A stretch of 47,577 nucleotides of DNA from Chytriomyces cf. hyalinus JEL632. Its lineage: Eukaryota; Chytridiomycota; Chytridiomycetes; Chytridiales; Chytriomycetaceae. Positions 1 to 10,986 of this stretch are shown here, one piece after another. Position numbers and translations under genes: made by a program. Within the stretch, counting starts at the first letter, position 1. Each line of letters starts with the position of its first letter. Under the pieces are notes generated by a model that saw only the letters and a list, made by a program, of their open reading frames with translations, made no database searches and was not told the DNA's origin. The stretch spans positions 1 to 47,577 of the forward strand of contig JAIWWG010000160.1 of assembly GCA_025435555.1 (NCBI GenBank), given 5' to 3'.

Positions 1-1597
1 TCAAAAAACTCATTAAGCGGGAAAGCGCGTCTTCTGCATCAGCCGCGGCAGAAAGCATGGAGGGGTTAACGAATGGTGAGGAGGTGTCTACTGTGTTGAA
101 AGGGGACACGCCATCACGCGAAACTGTGCCACAGCCCCCACCCAAATTTACAGATGTCAAGAAGGAGGAGGTGCAGGCATTGAGAGATGTGAGGGAGCAG
201 CTGTTGAGGAGCAGCAAAGGCGGGATGGCCGATCTTCGATCAGCTGTTTTACGTTCCACAACACGTATGATACGTGAGTTGCGTGTTTTGTTATGATCCT
301 TTTTGCGCAAGTATGAATCGATTTCGTTGCAAACAGGTTGACATGTTTGACACAAGTCCCGATCATTCACTTGTCTGTGGAGGCTTTTCGGAGTCGTATT
401 TAAAGTTTGGAGTCTGAAGGGGACAAACTTGCGCGGATTTAAGCTCAATGCAAACAAAGGTATGTCCAATAATGTCGCAATTCGTACCGAGCGCTGAGTT
501 TTTCCAAATTGCAGAGGTGACGCGAGAAGTGGAAGGAAGTGACAGCAAACGACTGGTGGGTCATGCAGGTCCTGTCTACGCTGCACGAATCAGCAGCGAC
601 AAGAAATTTGCTATTTCATGTTCTGAAGATGCCACTGGTGAGCTATTCCATTCCATATTTCATTTGCGGCAACACACGCAATTTCACACTACGCAATCTT
701 CAGTCCGTCTTTGGAGTTTAGACTCGTACTCAAACTTGGCCGTCTACAAGGGCCACAATTTCCCGATTTGGGATGTCGATTTGGCAAGCAACGATTGTGT
801 ATTTTTGCGACGAGTTCGTTTGATGGGACGTCGAGGTTATGGCGGACAGACATGATCAATCCTTTACGCATTTTTGTTGGACATGAGAGTGATGTCGATG
901 TAAGCTTTTGAATTATTCGTTCTCAGTGCATAAATCTGATCCTGGCAAACAGTGCGTCAAATTTCACCCGAATTGCAATTACGTCGCAACAGGTGGAAGT
1001 GACGGAGAAGTGCGCCTATGGAACATTCAGAAAGGAAATACGGTGCGAGTGATGCGAAGCCACACGGGACCTGTGATGGCGCTTGCATTTTCGGAGGATG
1101 GAAAGACACTGGCTTCTGCGGGTAAGCAACCCATCTGTCACATTAAGCTTGATCCTCACTCCTCGAATCAAAAAAGGTGAAGACAAGACTGTCAAATTAT
1201 GGGACCTGAACTCCGGAAGACTTATCAAGAGTCTGATTGGACATGGGGATACCGTGTACAGCGTTGCATTCAACGGCGCTGGTACGCAACTTGTGAGTGG
1301 CGGTGCCGACCAAAGCGTCATTGTCTGGAACCCGAACGCCGATCGCAAATGAGCCGGGAATGGTGCTCAAACCTGGCGGGGCTGCATTTGGAAGGCCTGG
1401 ACGCGAGAAAAACGCGTAAGTCTTTGCACTCCCAATATTGCTAATTTTTTTTAAGCAAACTGGTTTTTCACAGTTCTCCAGAAATGGTTGGAAAGTTTTA
1501 CACGAAACGGACTCCAATCTTCAATGTTGAGTACACTCGGTCGAATGTGGTGTTGGCGTATGGCCCATTTTTAGGCGCGGCGGCTGCCGCAGTATAA
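1..1597 (+). CDS. TAF5: TFIID subunit TAF5, 3' part (5' end outside window; frame breaks)
   Basis: C-terminal part of TAF5, the WD40 scaffold subunit of the general transcription factor TFIID. Exons read as about 1-273, 337-459, 515-637, 704-899, 953-1121, 1177-1415 and 1474-1597, with 53-66 nt GT-AG introns. The spliced product has a linker ending in a CFTFHNTYD-like segment, then six WD40 blades. Blade motifs include GHAGPVYAARIS, DATVRLWSLD, GHESDVDCVKFHPN, GSDGEVRLWN and DKTVKLWD. A short tail follows (RTPIFNVEYTRSN) and the stop is TAA at 1595. The order and spacing fit fungal TAF5. The frame breaks near 243, 383, 800 and 1353, each fixable by a 1-nt change; the first intron may instead end at 311. 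Splice sites and blades are otherwise sound, so I favour sequence errors over a pseudogene. Confidence 0.88.
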
Positions 1598-1627
1598 ATC
1601 ATTCATGCTCGCGATAGGAGCATTCTA

Positions 1628-1633
1628 AATAAA
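1628..1633 (+). terminator. AATAAA polyadenylation signal after TAF5
   Basis: AATAAA lies 31 nt downstream of the TAF5 stop codon and is correctly placed for a 3' end signal. Confidence 0.4.
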
Positions 1634-3372
1634 GGATCTGATATCACTTGAACTCTGCACGTTAATTTTTCAGCGCGCGATGACGATGTTTGTTGAGTGT
1701 TGGTTTGTGTGTGGTTATTTCGATGAGGCTGCACATCCTGTTTCTTTATTGCCAACTGACGTTCATTTTGCCAAAAATACAAAGTGCCCGTCTTCTTCGT
1801 TCCGAAGGTCGCGTCCTGCCCAACTGCTGTAGTGCAAGTCCTTCATCGCAAAGGTCCCATGTCCCCAGCACCACAAATCTGCAGTGTCCCTGAGTGCAAG
1901 CTTTACCAACTGGAATAACCAGGAGTTGCACAACCACCGCCTACTTGTCTTTTCTACTTTGGCGACCGGTGCAGTCTTGCACCAGGAGTTACTCAGAACA
2001 AGTTTATATGGGGGGTGGGTGGGGGACACCAGCAGTAGATGAGGACACCGGGGGGTCGACCAATGCGCGGAACTTGCGGCAGACAGTTGGACAGAACTGG
2101 GGAGGGGGGCTACGTCTTCCCAAGTGGGTTGTGGAAGCGCAGTTGTCCGAAACAGACCGAATTCTGGGGAAGGAAACTTGTCAGTAAACAAATAACAATG
2201 ACTTGGTAAAAAAAAAGTGCTCACTATTCGGTCTGTCCTCCCCTGCTATACTACGCTTACCCCCACAGTCACCCCACAATCAGGATGACTGAGGGAGAGC
2301 GTACCGCCCATCCTCCAATCCACCGCCCCGCCACCCCTCTCCACCGCCCCTTCCCCCCTTCCAGATCCAGCCGAGACCTGAAAAAAAGGAACAGCGTTAG
2401 TCGCGTGCAGAGTCACCTTGGATTACCTCAAGTGCCGTGGTAGAGTGAGGTCCCGTGGTGGAAGACTGGTTTGTGGTCAGATGGCTTAAAACTTGATCGC
2501 GAATTGAAGAAGGCAGGGACCAACTGATGATAGGAGCGGGAAGGAGTCAGAGTGTGAGATCAAATACAAGATTGTATAAAAGGATTCGATAAGAAGACCC
2601 ATCAGTTTCCATGAGCAACGAAGATCAAACACAAAGGGAGATGGGCCATGCGGGGACTTGGAGATGATGTCGAGGGTCGAATTACATGGTGAGTTGTCTG
2701 GTTGTTGATGTGAAGTTTCATCAGAGAAGAGGATGGCAAACAACAGAAGAAAAGGTCAAACCTCAACTGAGACAGTGGAGCAATACAGTGGCTGTTTGCT
2801 GGCTTAGATGAGGCGACTTGGATGCCATGAGGACGCGTCATTTGCTTTGGCTGATGACCGGCGGAGATGACAATGTGCTTGGCGAGTGACTGAAATACCG
2901 GAGCGGTAAGTGAGACCGACGCGTCAGTGAACAAAGATCCCGGCGGCAAGGAACCCAGGAGGAAGCAATGGCATTGTGGATGTGGTGGCTGCTTGGTTCA
3001 ACAGTCGGTGAGCTTGGGACTTGTAAACTCCATATCACTTACAGCTAACAGCACGTGTCAGTCAGTCAGGTGGTGGCGCGTTGCGGCCGATACCGCTCAG
3101 GTGTTGTGAGGGAGAGGGGGGTTGCTTTGCTTTGTTTTGGGCATCTTTATTTGTTTTGGCATCTTTTTTTTCCCCTGGTCGATGTTTTTTTGTTTGCAAT
3201 TTTCGCCGGGTCGAAATTCTCCGACAGTTTAACTTATCAGTTCCACTATAGCCAGGTAAAATGTGTGAACCTGCAAAAGCATCGCAGGTGCCGATTTGGG
3301 GTTAAGGGCGACACCAGCATTGATGAAAAGCAGCGAGAGATTTTTATAAAGGAATGCCCACGCGTGCCCACT
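1634..3372. other. Gene-poor interval with G-rich and C-rich tracts
   Basis: No convincing gene. Open frames here are short, low in complexity and resemble no family I know. The interval contains G-runs at about 2008-2110, a C-rich run at about 2318-2362 and a TATA-like TATAAAAGG near 2574 without a following ORF. Confidence 0.5.
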
Positions 3373-4926
3373 CTACCGCGTCAACAAGAACCGGAAATTC
3401 TGATAAAAGTCCAACATGGGACACTCCCCATTCCGCGTCTTTGCAAGCTCCAAATTCACAGCATTCTGCTTCAAAAAGTCGCGTTGTGTCACCACTTGAA
3501 CTTGTTTGCTTTCCTCCTCGCCTGAAGTAACGCCTAGTTTCAAACGCTCCCGCCGCCCAATTTCTTGATACATTTCAGCAGCAGCTTTGAAATTGGTTGG
3601 AAAGAAAATGTCAAAGAATCCCGGCTGGACGAGGTATGTGCTGCATGCAACCATGGTGCCTTTGTATCGCGTTTGAACGACGGGTGCAGTGTGTCCTGGA
3701 ATAGCTTCCGGGAGGGAGTCAAAGTCGGAGAGGATAAGTCGGTGGTTTGGAAAGTTTCGGTGAAGCTTTTCCATGAAGACCTTTTTGGTTTTTTGTACTT
3801 GATTTAGCAGGCACATCAAAACAAAACCAAAATCTCACCATCAGCATCGTCGGTAAAAACTCTGGTTTCGTCAAGTTTGTACTGAACGGGAACATGGACT
3901 TCAGCGTTTGAATCATCGGATGTGGCACGACTGGGGGTCGTTTCCCACCCGTCCAACTATTTCGAAGTTCCAAATATTGTTGAATCAGGGGATCTTCGAG
4001 CGGCTCATAGGCTTCTTGATAGTCTCCGTCCTCATCCACAAGAACAACACCTTGCACAGGATCACCCGATTCTGCCGTATATCGCACAAGATCATGCGCA
4101 AAGTTATCAACGACTTCCATAGCAATGAAATAGCACGGATCCGTGTCAATGATGTCTGTCCCAGCAGCATTCCAATCAAACACGCTCTGATTGACAAACC
4201 GTACAACAGAATCAGAATGCTGTTTCCCCACAGCAAGTTTCTGCACTGCCGACAATTTCGCACTAATCTCGACAATCGTATACTCCAACCGGCTATAAAC
4301 ATCCGGCCGCGTCGTTTGAATGGCGTCCAGGATATTGCGCGCAAGAGTTCCATTTCCCGCACCAATCTCATAAATCTTGAGTTTCCCTTGCCCGAGTCCA
4401 CTCGCTTCATTATCTTTGAGAATGTAATTCGCGACAGCGTTCCCATAATGCGGTTTAAACAGTTCCGTCGGTGTGTGCCAGACCTGCCGCATCTGTTCAT
4501 CCATTGTCCCAGCTTCTTCAAAGTCGGCATACAGTTTCGCGAGATGGTTCGAAAAGGCGACGGAGTCTTTTAGTGTGTTGAATGGGATACCATCCTTGTT
4601 TTGGGTGTGGAAGATCCGTGCATTGCGGGAAAAGTAGCCGTAGTTCGGGTTGTAGAGGCAGTCGTGGATGAATGTGCGGGTGGTCATTCGAGCGTTGATT
4701 GGAGGGTTTTGGTGGTTGTTGAGTTGTGAGGGATTCGAGAAGCGGGTGGTGGGGGGTGGTGGTTTAGATTTCGGTTTTGGTGTGTCGCTTGTGGACAACC
4801 CTTCTCGGCCCATTGCATCCCTGCATACATGTCAATATACTGATCATAAACTGCAATGCCTAATACTCACCAGTAGTTTCCGCGGCGTATTGGTGTCGTT
4901 GACAGCAGCCGAGTTGAACACCGCAT
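3373..4926 (-). CDS. NDUFAF7: Mitochondrial complex I assembly methyltransferase NDUFAF7 (MidA family)
   Basis: SAM-dependent protein arginine methyltransferase of the mitochondrial matrix. The family dimethylates an arginine of the NDUFS2 subunit during complex I assembly. Three exons are inferred: 4926-4871, 4820-3839 and 3780-3373, with introns of 50 and 58 nt and phases that join exactly to 481 aa (human protein about 440). Exon 1 supplies an Arg/Ser-rich mitochondrial presequence (MRCSTRLLSTTPIRRGNYW). The core has the family's N-terminal FIHDCLYNPNYGYFSRNARIF segment in shortened form, the SAM-binding loop YEIGAGNGTLARNIL, the acidic strand EYTIVEISAKL and the C-terminal GFFDIFFPTNF motif. 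No frame break is seen. It is divergent from the gene at 4979 with only 52 bp between start codons. Confidence 0.9.
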
Positions 4927-4978
4927 GTTGGGATATTTTTACTGGTTTTGGTAAAGTAAATAAAGTCAGTAAATAAAC
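4927..4978. promoter_or_regulatory. 52-bp bidirectional promoter, NDUFAF7 / Mim2-like
   Basis: The two start codons face away from each other across 52 bp of AT-rich sequence, so both 5' regions must share this interval. Both products are predicted mitochondrial. Inferred from gene placement only; no factor site is recognised. Confidence 0.5.
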
Positions 4979-5328
4979 ATGGAAGGAGATCTCGTCTCAA
5001 AATGGCTCAACAATCCACCTTCAGCCAGCCAGACACCGCGTGAGTACGGCGCGATGCCAGAGAGACCAAGTCAAGACGCGCGCCGTCGTTACTCGCTGCC
5101 GTCAAGCGACGGCGACGCCAACTCTGAGCATGAAAGTGATGTGGAGGAGGAAGTTTCTTTCGACCAAGTCGCAACACTGCTCGTGCCTATTCTTATTCCT
5201 CTCCTTGCGCGGGCGCTGGGCCGATACAGTTTAGTTTTGTATATATATTATATTTTCTCACAAGCTGATCTCTCAAAAACACAGTCACGCTTCGACTCAT
5301 CAAGAAACATCTATTCGGGCTCATATGA
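4979..5328 (+). CDS. Small single-TM protein, Mim2-like (mitochondrial outer-membrane import candidate)
   Basis: Two exons, 4979-5228 and 5285-5328, are joined by a 56-nt intron (weak donor GTTTAG, acceptor ACACAG), giving 97 aa. The N-terminal half is polar and ends in an acidic stretch (ESDVEEEVSFDQ). One hydrophobic helix follows (VATLLVPILIPLLARALGRY), then a basic tail (LRLIKKHLFG). The layout of acidic face, single helix ending in GR, short basic tail and under 100 aa is that of fungal Mim2, a partner of Mim1 in inserting helical outer-membrane proteins. Read unspliced, the ORF runs 199 aa into the neighbouring antisense gene, which is less likely. The family call rests on layout and a few residues; another tail- or signal-anchored protein is possible. 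Confidence 0.4.
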
Positions 5329-5388
5329 TCGTGATTCACCATACCGCCCGAATAAAAAAACGAAATTCAACGTCACCCGTCTTATATT

Positions 5389-6683
5389 CTACAATTCCAA
5401 TCCATCAAACATAAAGTCGCACTTCAATCCCGCATTATCCCTCAAATCGCACTGGATGATACAGCGCATGCTGCGCAGTTCCACCGGTACAATTCCCACC
5501 AACCGATTCGAACTCAACAGCAGTCCCCACAAATTCTCCAATCGCCCAATCTCAACGGGTATCTCCCCGCTCAACTGATTCTCGCGTAAATGCAAATGCC
5601 GCAGTTGAAGCAGTTGTCCAATCTCTGGAGGGATGCGCCCGGTGAATGCGTTTCGATCCGCGAGAAGGTACTTGAGATCTGAGAGGAGACTTATCGTTGC
5701 TGGAATGGAGCCCGAAAGGTTGTTCCAAGTCAAATTGAGTCCATTCAACTTTCTGAGCGCGTGAATTTCATGAGGAATTGTGCCAGAGAGAGCATTGTCA
5801 TGGAGATCGAGTTTTTGCAGGTTGATTAGGGAGCAAAGTTCGATTGGAATGGGTCCCGCCAAATGATTCACATACAGATGCAATTCTTGGAGTTGTTTCA
5901 GTTGTCCCAATTGCGCGGGTATATTTCCAGTTAAGTCATTGTTTCCGAGATTCAAGTAAATCAGATTGGACAACCGGTTGGGATGGGCCCGCCGAAGCGA
6001 TTTTCATTAACGGACAACTCAACAAGCGATCTCAAGTCTCCAATGGAGGATGGAAGCGGGCCATCCAGCATGTTGTCATCCAAAACAAGAGTCTCCAAAC
6101 TTGTCAGGTTCGTCAACTCGACTGGAAACGGGCCGTACAGAAAACAGGAGCACAACTGCAGCGACGTTAATTGTTTCAGAATGCCAAACGATGGTGTTAA
6201 TCGTGAAGGAAACTGCAGCTGCTGACTCCAACAAATGCGCAACAAGTGTCGCAGATAAAAGCGCGCATATACATCCTGGAATGCACGTGGCCAGCCCAGA
6301 AACTCGATATCAGTTTTTGATGGGAAATACGATCGCGTTTCTGACAGTGTAGGTTTTGGACAATGCCTGGACAAGCACAGACGCGCGAAGTGGCTCGACT
6401 CATTCGATGCAAATGAGAGCGCAGCATTAACATGGCGAGACAGTAGTCGATAGAATGCAATGGAAGCAGGTTCCATCCAGCTGAAGATCTCTTGGATAAG
6501 TTCTGTGGGAAGGGTGGAAATACTCCATCGCTTGATAGGATCAAGCTTCAAGTGGCGGATCGACGGACGGTGTTCCAGCAGCGCTTCGATGCTCAAATGC
6601 AGCGTCCTTTCGCTCGTCTCAATTACGGCAAGTTCGCTTGCACTGTGGTTGGAGTTGGGCAATCTGGAGTGCGAAGATTCCAT
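5389..6683 (-). CDS. F-box/LRR protein with plant-type LRRs (one frame break)
   Basis: A probable SCF ubiquitin-ligase substrate receptor. The first frame (6683 to about 5961) has an N-terminal polar region, an F-box beginning ISTLPTELIQEIFSWMEP and the first LRRs. The second frame (5973-5389) continues without a gap in the repeat pattern with about six more 24-residue LRRs of the plant-specific type LxxLxLxxNxLxGxIPxxL, then a short C-terminal cap. The junction near 5972 needs one extra base so that PIPTG runs into LSNLIYLNLGNN. This is either a sequencing error or a recent 1-nt deletion in a gene that otherwise has no stops. No intron is needed. It is divergent from the LRR gene at 6876. 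Confidence 0.75.
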
Positions 6684-6875
6684 CGAAGAGTTCTAGAACA
6701 GCGCATTTGTTATGGGTAATTCGACTGCGGATGCAGTGCCATTCCTTATTCGAAGTGCCGGATCCAACTTTGAGATCAAGAGTTGGCCAAATGAATTGTC
6801 ACCAACGCACACACGCAGACACCCAACACCAGACAAATTGACAAGCATAAAAAAAAAAAAAAAGGAAAAACAGGT

Positions 6876-8240
6876 ATGTTCGGGCTTCGATCGGTGCTCT
6901 CGCCGCTTCCATTTGCAACACCGCGAGCCCGGACAAAGACAAGCAAGGAGCGGCTGTCGAGACACTCATCCTTCTCGTCCGATTTGAGTCCGGAAGAGGC
7001 CGTCGAGAAGGCGTTCGAGGAGGGCAAACCCATCGTGGATCTGAGGTGTGTGTGTATGCGTTCTTGATGTTGTTTGCCGCATTACCGCTTAATTCTATTC
7101 TTGCGCACGCTGTTGAATGCAGCTATCGAAACTTGAAATGCATCCCCGCAGTCGTGTTTGATCTGGTATATTTACGATACCCAATTTATTTTATCATAGC
7201 CCCAACTCCTCACATATCCATCCTCGCATCAAGAAAAACATTGTCCACATCAACCAAGTTGTCCCATCGTGCAGTCCGCAAAAGACCAAACACTCTGAGA
7301 ACGTGCCGCCCATATTCACACCCTCGAACGACGCACAACTCTTTCTCGCAAATAACCTCATTGAAACGATCCCGCTGGATCTGTTCAGCTTGATCCATCT
7401 TACCGTCTTGTCATTGCGTGCGTATGGTTTTTTTTTTTTTTTTTTTTTTTGCGCTATCAGTTCGTTTAAACTGAGCAATCACAACACCCGCAGGAAACAA
7501 CAACATCAAATCCATTCCACGCGAAATACGGCACTTGAAGCAATTACAGGTGCTGTCGATCGGTGGCAATCAGATTGTTAGTTCTTCAATATCCTCCCAT
7601 TTTGATCCCAACTCATTATAATCTTCGACAACCAGGAAACCCTTCCAATAGAACTATGCACCTTGAACCCAACATTTCGAATCAGCGCGTTCCCGAACCC
7701 ATTCTTGAAAGCAACTCCGCAAGATGTCGAATCTCTGCGTCTCATCTCAGATCGTCATCGATCTGATCCAACAGCCGCAGAAAGCTCCATCAAACTCCCA
7801 TATTCCTTCGAACATGCCACGGCGTTGAGAATCCATTGCGAACGCCCTTTACCTACGCTCATTGAACTATGCGTGCGTAACGTGGCAAGTAACCCAAAGA
7901 CTCGAACGTGTCCCATGTTTGGTTTAGTGAATGGAATTGAAACCTGGAGGATTTGTCATTTGGTGCAGGAAGCGCGTGGCGCGTTTTGTGGTGGTGTTTG
8001 TGATAATCGATCGTGCCAGCAGGCATTCTGTGATGCGGCCGTTGAAGCCATTGTATGGGGTTCCTGTGGCGCGAGTGAAGGAAGTGGGAAAGAGTTGCCA
8101 TTTGAATTTACGTGAGTCAATTGTTCCTGCTGGTTATCTTGGATTTAATTGTGCAATATAGGTTTTGCAACAAGAAATGTTTCGCGTCTTTTCTTGCTGT
8201 CTGTGAGTCTGCGGGTACGCTTGTCCCTCCGCAAATGTAG
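6876..8240 (+). CDS. Leucine-rich repeat protein with Cys-rich C-terminus (six exons)
   Basis: Exons are inferred at 6876-7045, 7123-7165, 7234-7417, 7494-7576, 7636-8111 and 8162-8240, all with GT-AG introns whose phases join exactly to 344 aa. The N-terminus is Ser/Arg-rich. Residues about 40-150 form short LRRs of the SHOC2/PIRL kind (NNLIETIPLDLFSL, NNNIKSIPREIRHL, GNQIETLPIELCTL), unlike the GxIP repeats of the other LRR genes here. The C-terminal half has clustered cysteines (CGGVCDNRSC, then ELPFEFTFCNKKCF) that could bind a metal. Some unnamed fungal LRR proteins have this layout; the molecular role is not known to me. The third intron carries a poly(T) run at 7429-7450. Confidence 0.75.
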
Positions 8241-9525
8241 TGTCGCGTTTGTTTCAAATCTCGCCGATCGTATCGCTTTTTCTTTTTTTCTTTTTCTCTT
8301 TCCATATTCCCCTTCGACTGATGAAATCCTTTCCCGTTCTATATGCATTGAGATGCCTTAGGTCATTTTTTTATCTTTCACCCATTTTTGCAAGTTACCT
8401 CAGCACTATTCGGCGCCACTAATTAAAAAAAGACGGATCAATATCCCCTGACTTATCACCCACTCCATTTTTATATTTATTTTTCCCGTGAACTTCAGAG
8501 CCGGACCAGCCTTCGCGACCCAATGACAAGCAACTCGAGAATCTCAGGTAAGGCGCTGATGAAACAAAGATGGGCATGAGTACGGTACATAGAGGTGAAG
8601 GAACACGTTAAAGCATTTCACTTACTGGCAGAATGTGAATATGTACCAGTATATCTGGTAATGCCATGCTGTGAATAGATTTAACTTTACTTTAAGCGGA
8701 ATTGGCTGATCGATTCAAGAAAAGGAGGTTTACCTTCAGTGATGAAAAACGAGAGCGAAATTGTTGCGGCTATATGGGCGAGGGTGTCTATGTCGCGTAT
8801 GCGTCAGGTAAAAAATTAAAGAATATATTGCTCGTATGGACTCAACAGATGAAATTCACGGACGAATTGAACAACGCCAGTCCCGAAAACATGGCTAGAA
8901 ATTCGAGCGAAAAACACAACCAGGATAGACCCAGAGCCGATAGGATTCTTGGCAGTGCATGTTTGGAGAGTGGGAGTTGAGCAGTGGTCATGGGTCAACA
9001 ACACCGCGAGGGGAAATCGCGCTTACGAAGTGTTTAAAGCATCATAATTTGAAATATCGCGTAACGGCATGGCTTTGTAAATGTTACCATCCTGTTTTTT
9101 AACGTTGCGTTATTTCGGGCGACATGGAAGTTTATTTACTGAGGATTCCAAACCTTTGTGTAAAAGACCATTATTGTGGCCATCACATGTCCGATCGTGG
9201 CGAGAAAACGGGCTGGAAATAGCGTTTCTGAAGTTGTTTTCATTTTCTTTGGTTTGTTTGTTTTGATCTTATTTATTTATCCATCCGACTTTGTTACATC
9301 AGAATCCCTTTCAAACAGTACGTCACTCACCAGATACAGAAAGACTGATGAGGAGAGGCAGATCCACACAATTCTGACGGCTTCAAATCCCTGCTCCTCA
9401 TTCGAACACTGCTGAATACATTTGCTGACAATATATGAAACGCGTGCAACCTATTTATAAGCCCCCCTCACATCCAAACACTCTGAATAGTACTGAAAAA
9501 ACAAGAAAAAAAATGAGCATGGCCC
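8241..9525. other. AT-rich intergenic region, no gene seen
   Basis: Only short frames without family features or splice-joined extensions are present. The interval separates the LRR gene from the seven-TM array. I see no RNA gene or mobile-element remnant in it. Confidence 0.5.
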
Positions 9526-10497
9526 TCATGCAATGCAAACACTCATCAAAGTTTCGTTCGGACTGATACACACCACATCCGTGTCCGCCTGCGGAGAATC
9601 TTTCCGATTCAACGCTTCCCTCGACCGAATCCGCCGCAACTCTGCAGATCCCAACACATTCCTCAACTTTTCATCGGTCGAACTTCGTCTCCGCACACGC
9701 TCCCGGTACAAATTCACCTTCAAAGCCGTGAGTACAAGAGAAACGACACTCAACATTATGTAAGCGACAAGCCTTTGCCAGTCCTGGACCCACCCCGCAA
9801 ACGCGAGAATACTGCCAGCGGCACCGAGAAACACGAAACTTCCAACGAGGCCGTATTGTGCCACGATGGTCAAGGAATCATCTGAGATGGAACTCCCCGA
9901 TTCAGATGGATTGCTTTTGCGGAGAAACACGACAAACGTGAAGAGGAAGATGATATCCAAGAAAAACGTAAAGACGGCCAGGGAAGCGCCGTACCATCTT
10001 GAGATCATGAAGCTTAACGCGGCTTGATTCGGGTCCGATACACATACTGACACTATCCGGGATGTAATGGGCGGCAGGAACTGGAGTGGTAGGGTTTTGA
10101 CGACCCAGCAAAGTCCTGTTGCGAGCTCTGGCGGGAGAGTCCGTTCAAAAATTCCCTTTGCGCGATCGTAGCTGTAGTTTATATATCCAAGCTCTGCAAC
10201 ATTGAATCCGATACCTTTGGCCATGACGAGAACTCCGTCGACAGTTTTTCCCAAGCCCACATCATAGTCGAGCGCCAAATGAGCGGCAGTTTCAGCGGAA
10301 AACATGATGATAAGAGAGATCATCATTGTCAAGATGCTGAGATTGAAGGACGTGGCGATAGCGGGGCGGCCTCTGCGAGACAGCGTGAGGGCTGACTTCT
10401 CCTGCAGACAGGTGACGAAGACGATGAAGCTTGCGAGGTGGGCGACTGTCAACACCGTCATGACTATCGAGACGCAGCTGTAGATTGAGATGGACAT
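9526..10497 (-). CDS. Seven-TM protein, array copy A (intact)
   Basis: A single exon of 323 aa with seven hydrophobic helices at roughly residues 5-30, 47-73, 85-108, 120-145, 160-188, 205-232 and 240-265, no signal peptide and a charged C-terminal tail. TM3 ends in GYINYSYDRAKGIFE, whose D-R pair sits where rhodopsin-type GPCRs have D/E-R-Y. TM5 starts with SRWYGA. The tail carries the array-wide signature LGSAELRRIRSR. I do not recognise a named family; a receptor role is possible but unproven. It is closest to copy B. It is the left end and most downstream member of the tandem array. Confidence 0.8.
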   Translation of the reverse strand: MSISIYSCVSIVMTVLTVAHLASFIVFVTCLQEKSALTLSRRGRPAIATSFNLSILTMMISLIIMFSAETAAHLALDYDVGLGKTVDGVLVMAKGIGFNVAELGYINYSYDRAKGIFERTLPPELATGLCWVVKTLPLQFLPPITSRIVSVCVSDPNQAALSFMISRWYGASLAVFTFFLDIIFLFTFVVFLRKSNPSESGSSISDDSLTIVAQYGLVGSFVFLGAAGSILAFAGWVQDWQRLVAYIMLSVVSLVLTALKVNLYRERVRRRSSTDEKLRNVLGSAELRRIRSREALNRKDSPQADTDVVCISPNETLMSVCIA

Positions 10498-10986
10498 CAG
10501 CGCATTATTTTGTCAGCCAAGTTCGCGTAGAAAATATTACGTACGTTTGAGCGCTGTTTGGAATTTTTTTTGACCATTGCCAAAACAGTTCGACAAGCAT
10601 TTTACCTGCTTCGTAGGTTTCTACCCTCCGTCCGTCTCCGCCCATTGAGTTCAATAAAATGAAGTCAGTCTGAAAAACGATTTTACTCAGGACCAAAAGG
10701 TTGAGCGTGTTTCGCGACGCTGCGCCAGGAGACAAGAAAATTCTACGTCAAGAACGTCAGGTAGTCGCATTACTCGAGCAATGAAACTCGAAGTCCACTT
10801 TTGGCGGGTTAACAGCAATTACAAGACATGGTGAATCGAAACCTTGACACCACCAACAAGTCTGTCATCCACAAGAACCAAATATGGAGTCTGAAAATTT
10901 AACATACACAGCTGATACAGTACACACATAAATGGAATTTATTCACCCATTGAACATTCCTCATATTTGTTTCCTCTACTCAAAAA
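10498..10986. other. Spacer between array copies A and B
   Basis: No gene or recognisable relic. The first 40 nt upstream of copy A resemble the sequence upstream of copy B (GCATTATTTTGTCAGCCAAG against GCATTGTTTCATCCGCCAAC), as expected if the promoter was duplicated with the gene. Confidence 0.4.

Noticed and set aside
1763-2224. 153-codon frame on the minus strand
   Set aside because: Pro/Ser-rich low-complexity translation of the C-rich strand, with no domain or splice partners.
3908-4573. 221-codon open frame on the + strand
   Set aside because: It is exactly antisense to the conserved methyltransferase core of NDUFAF7 and has no family features.
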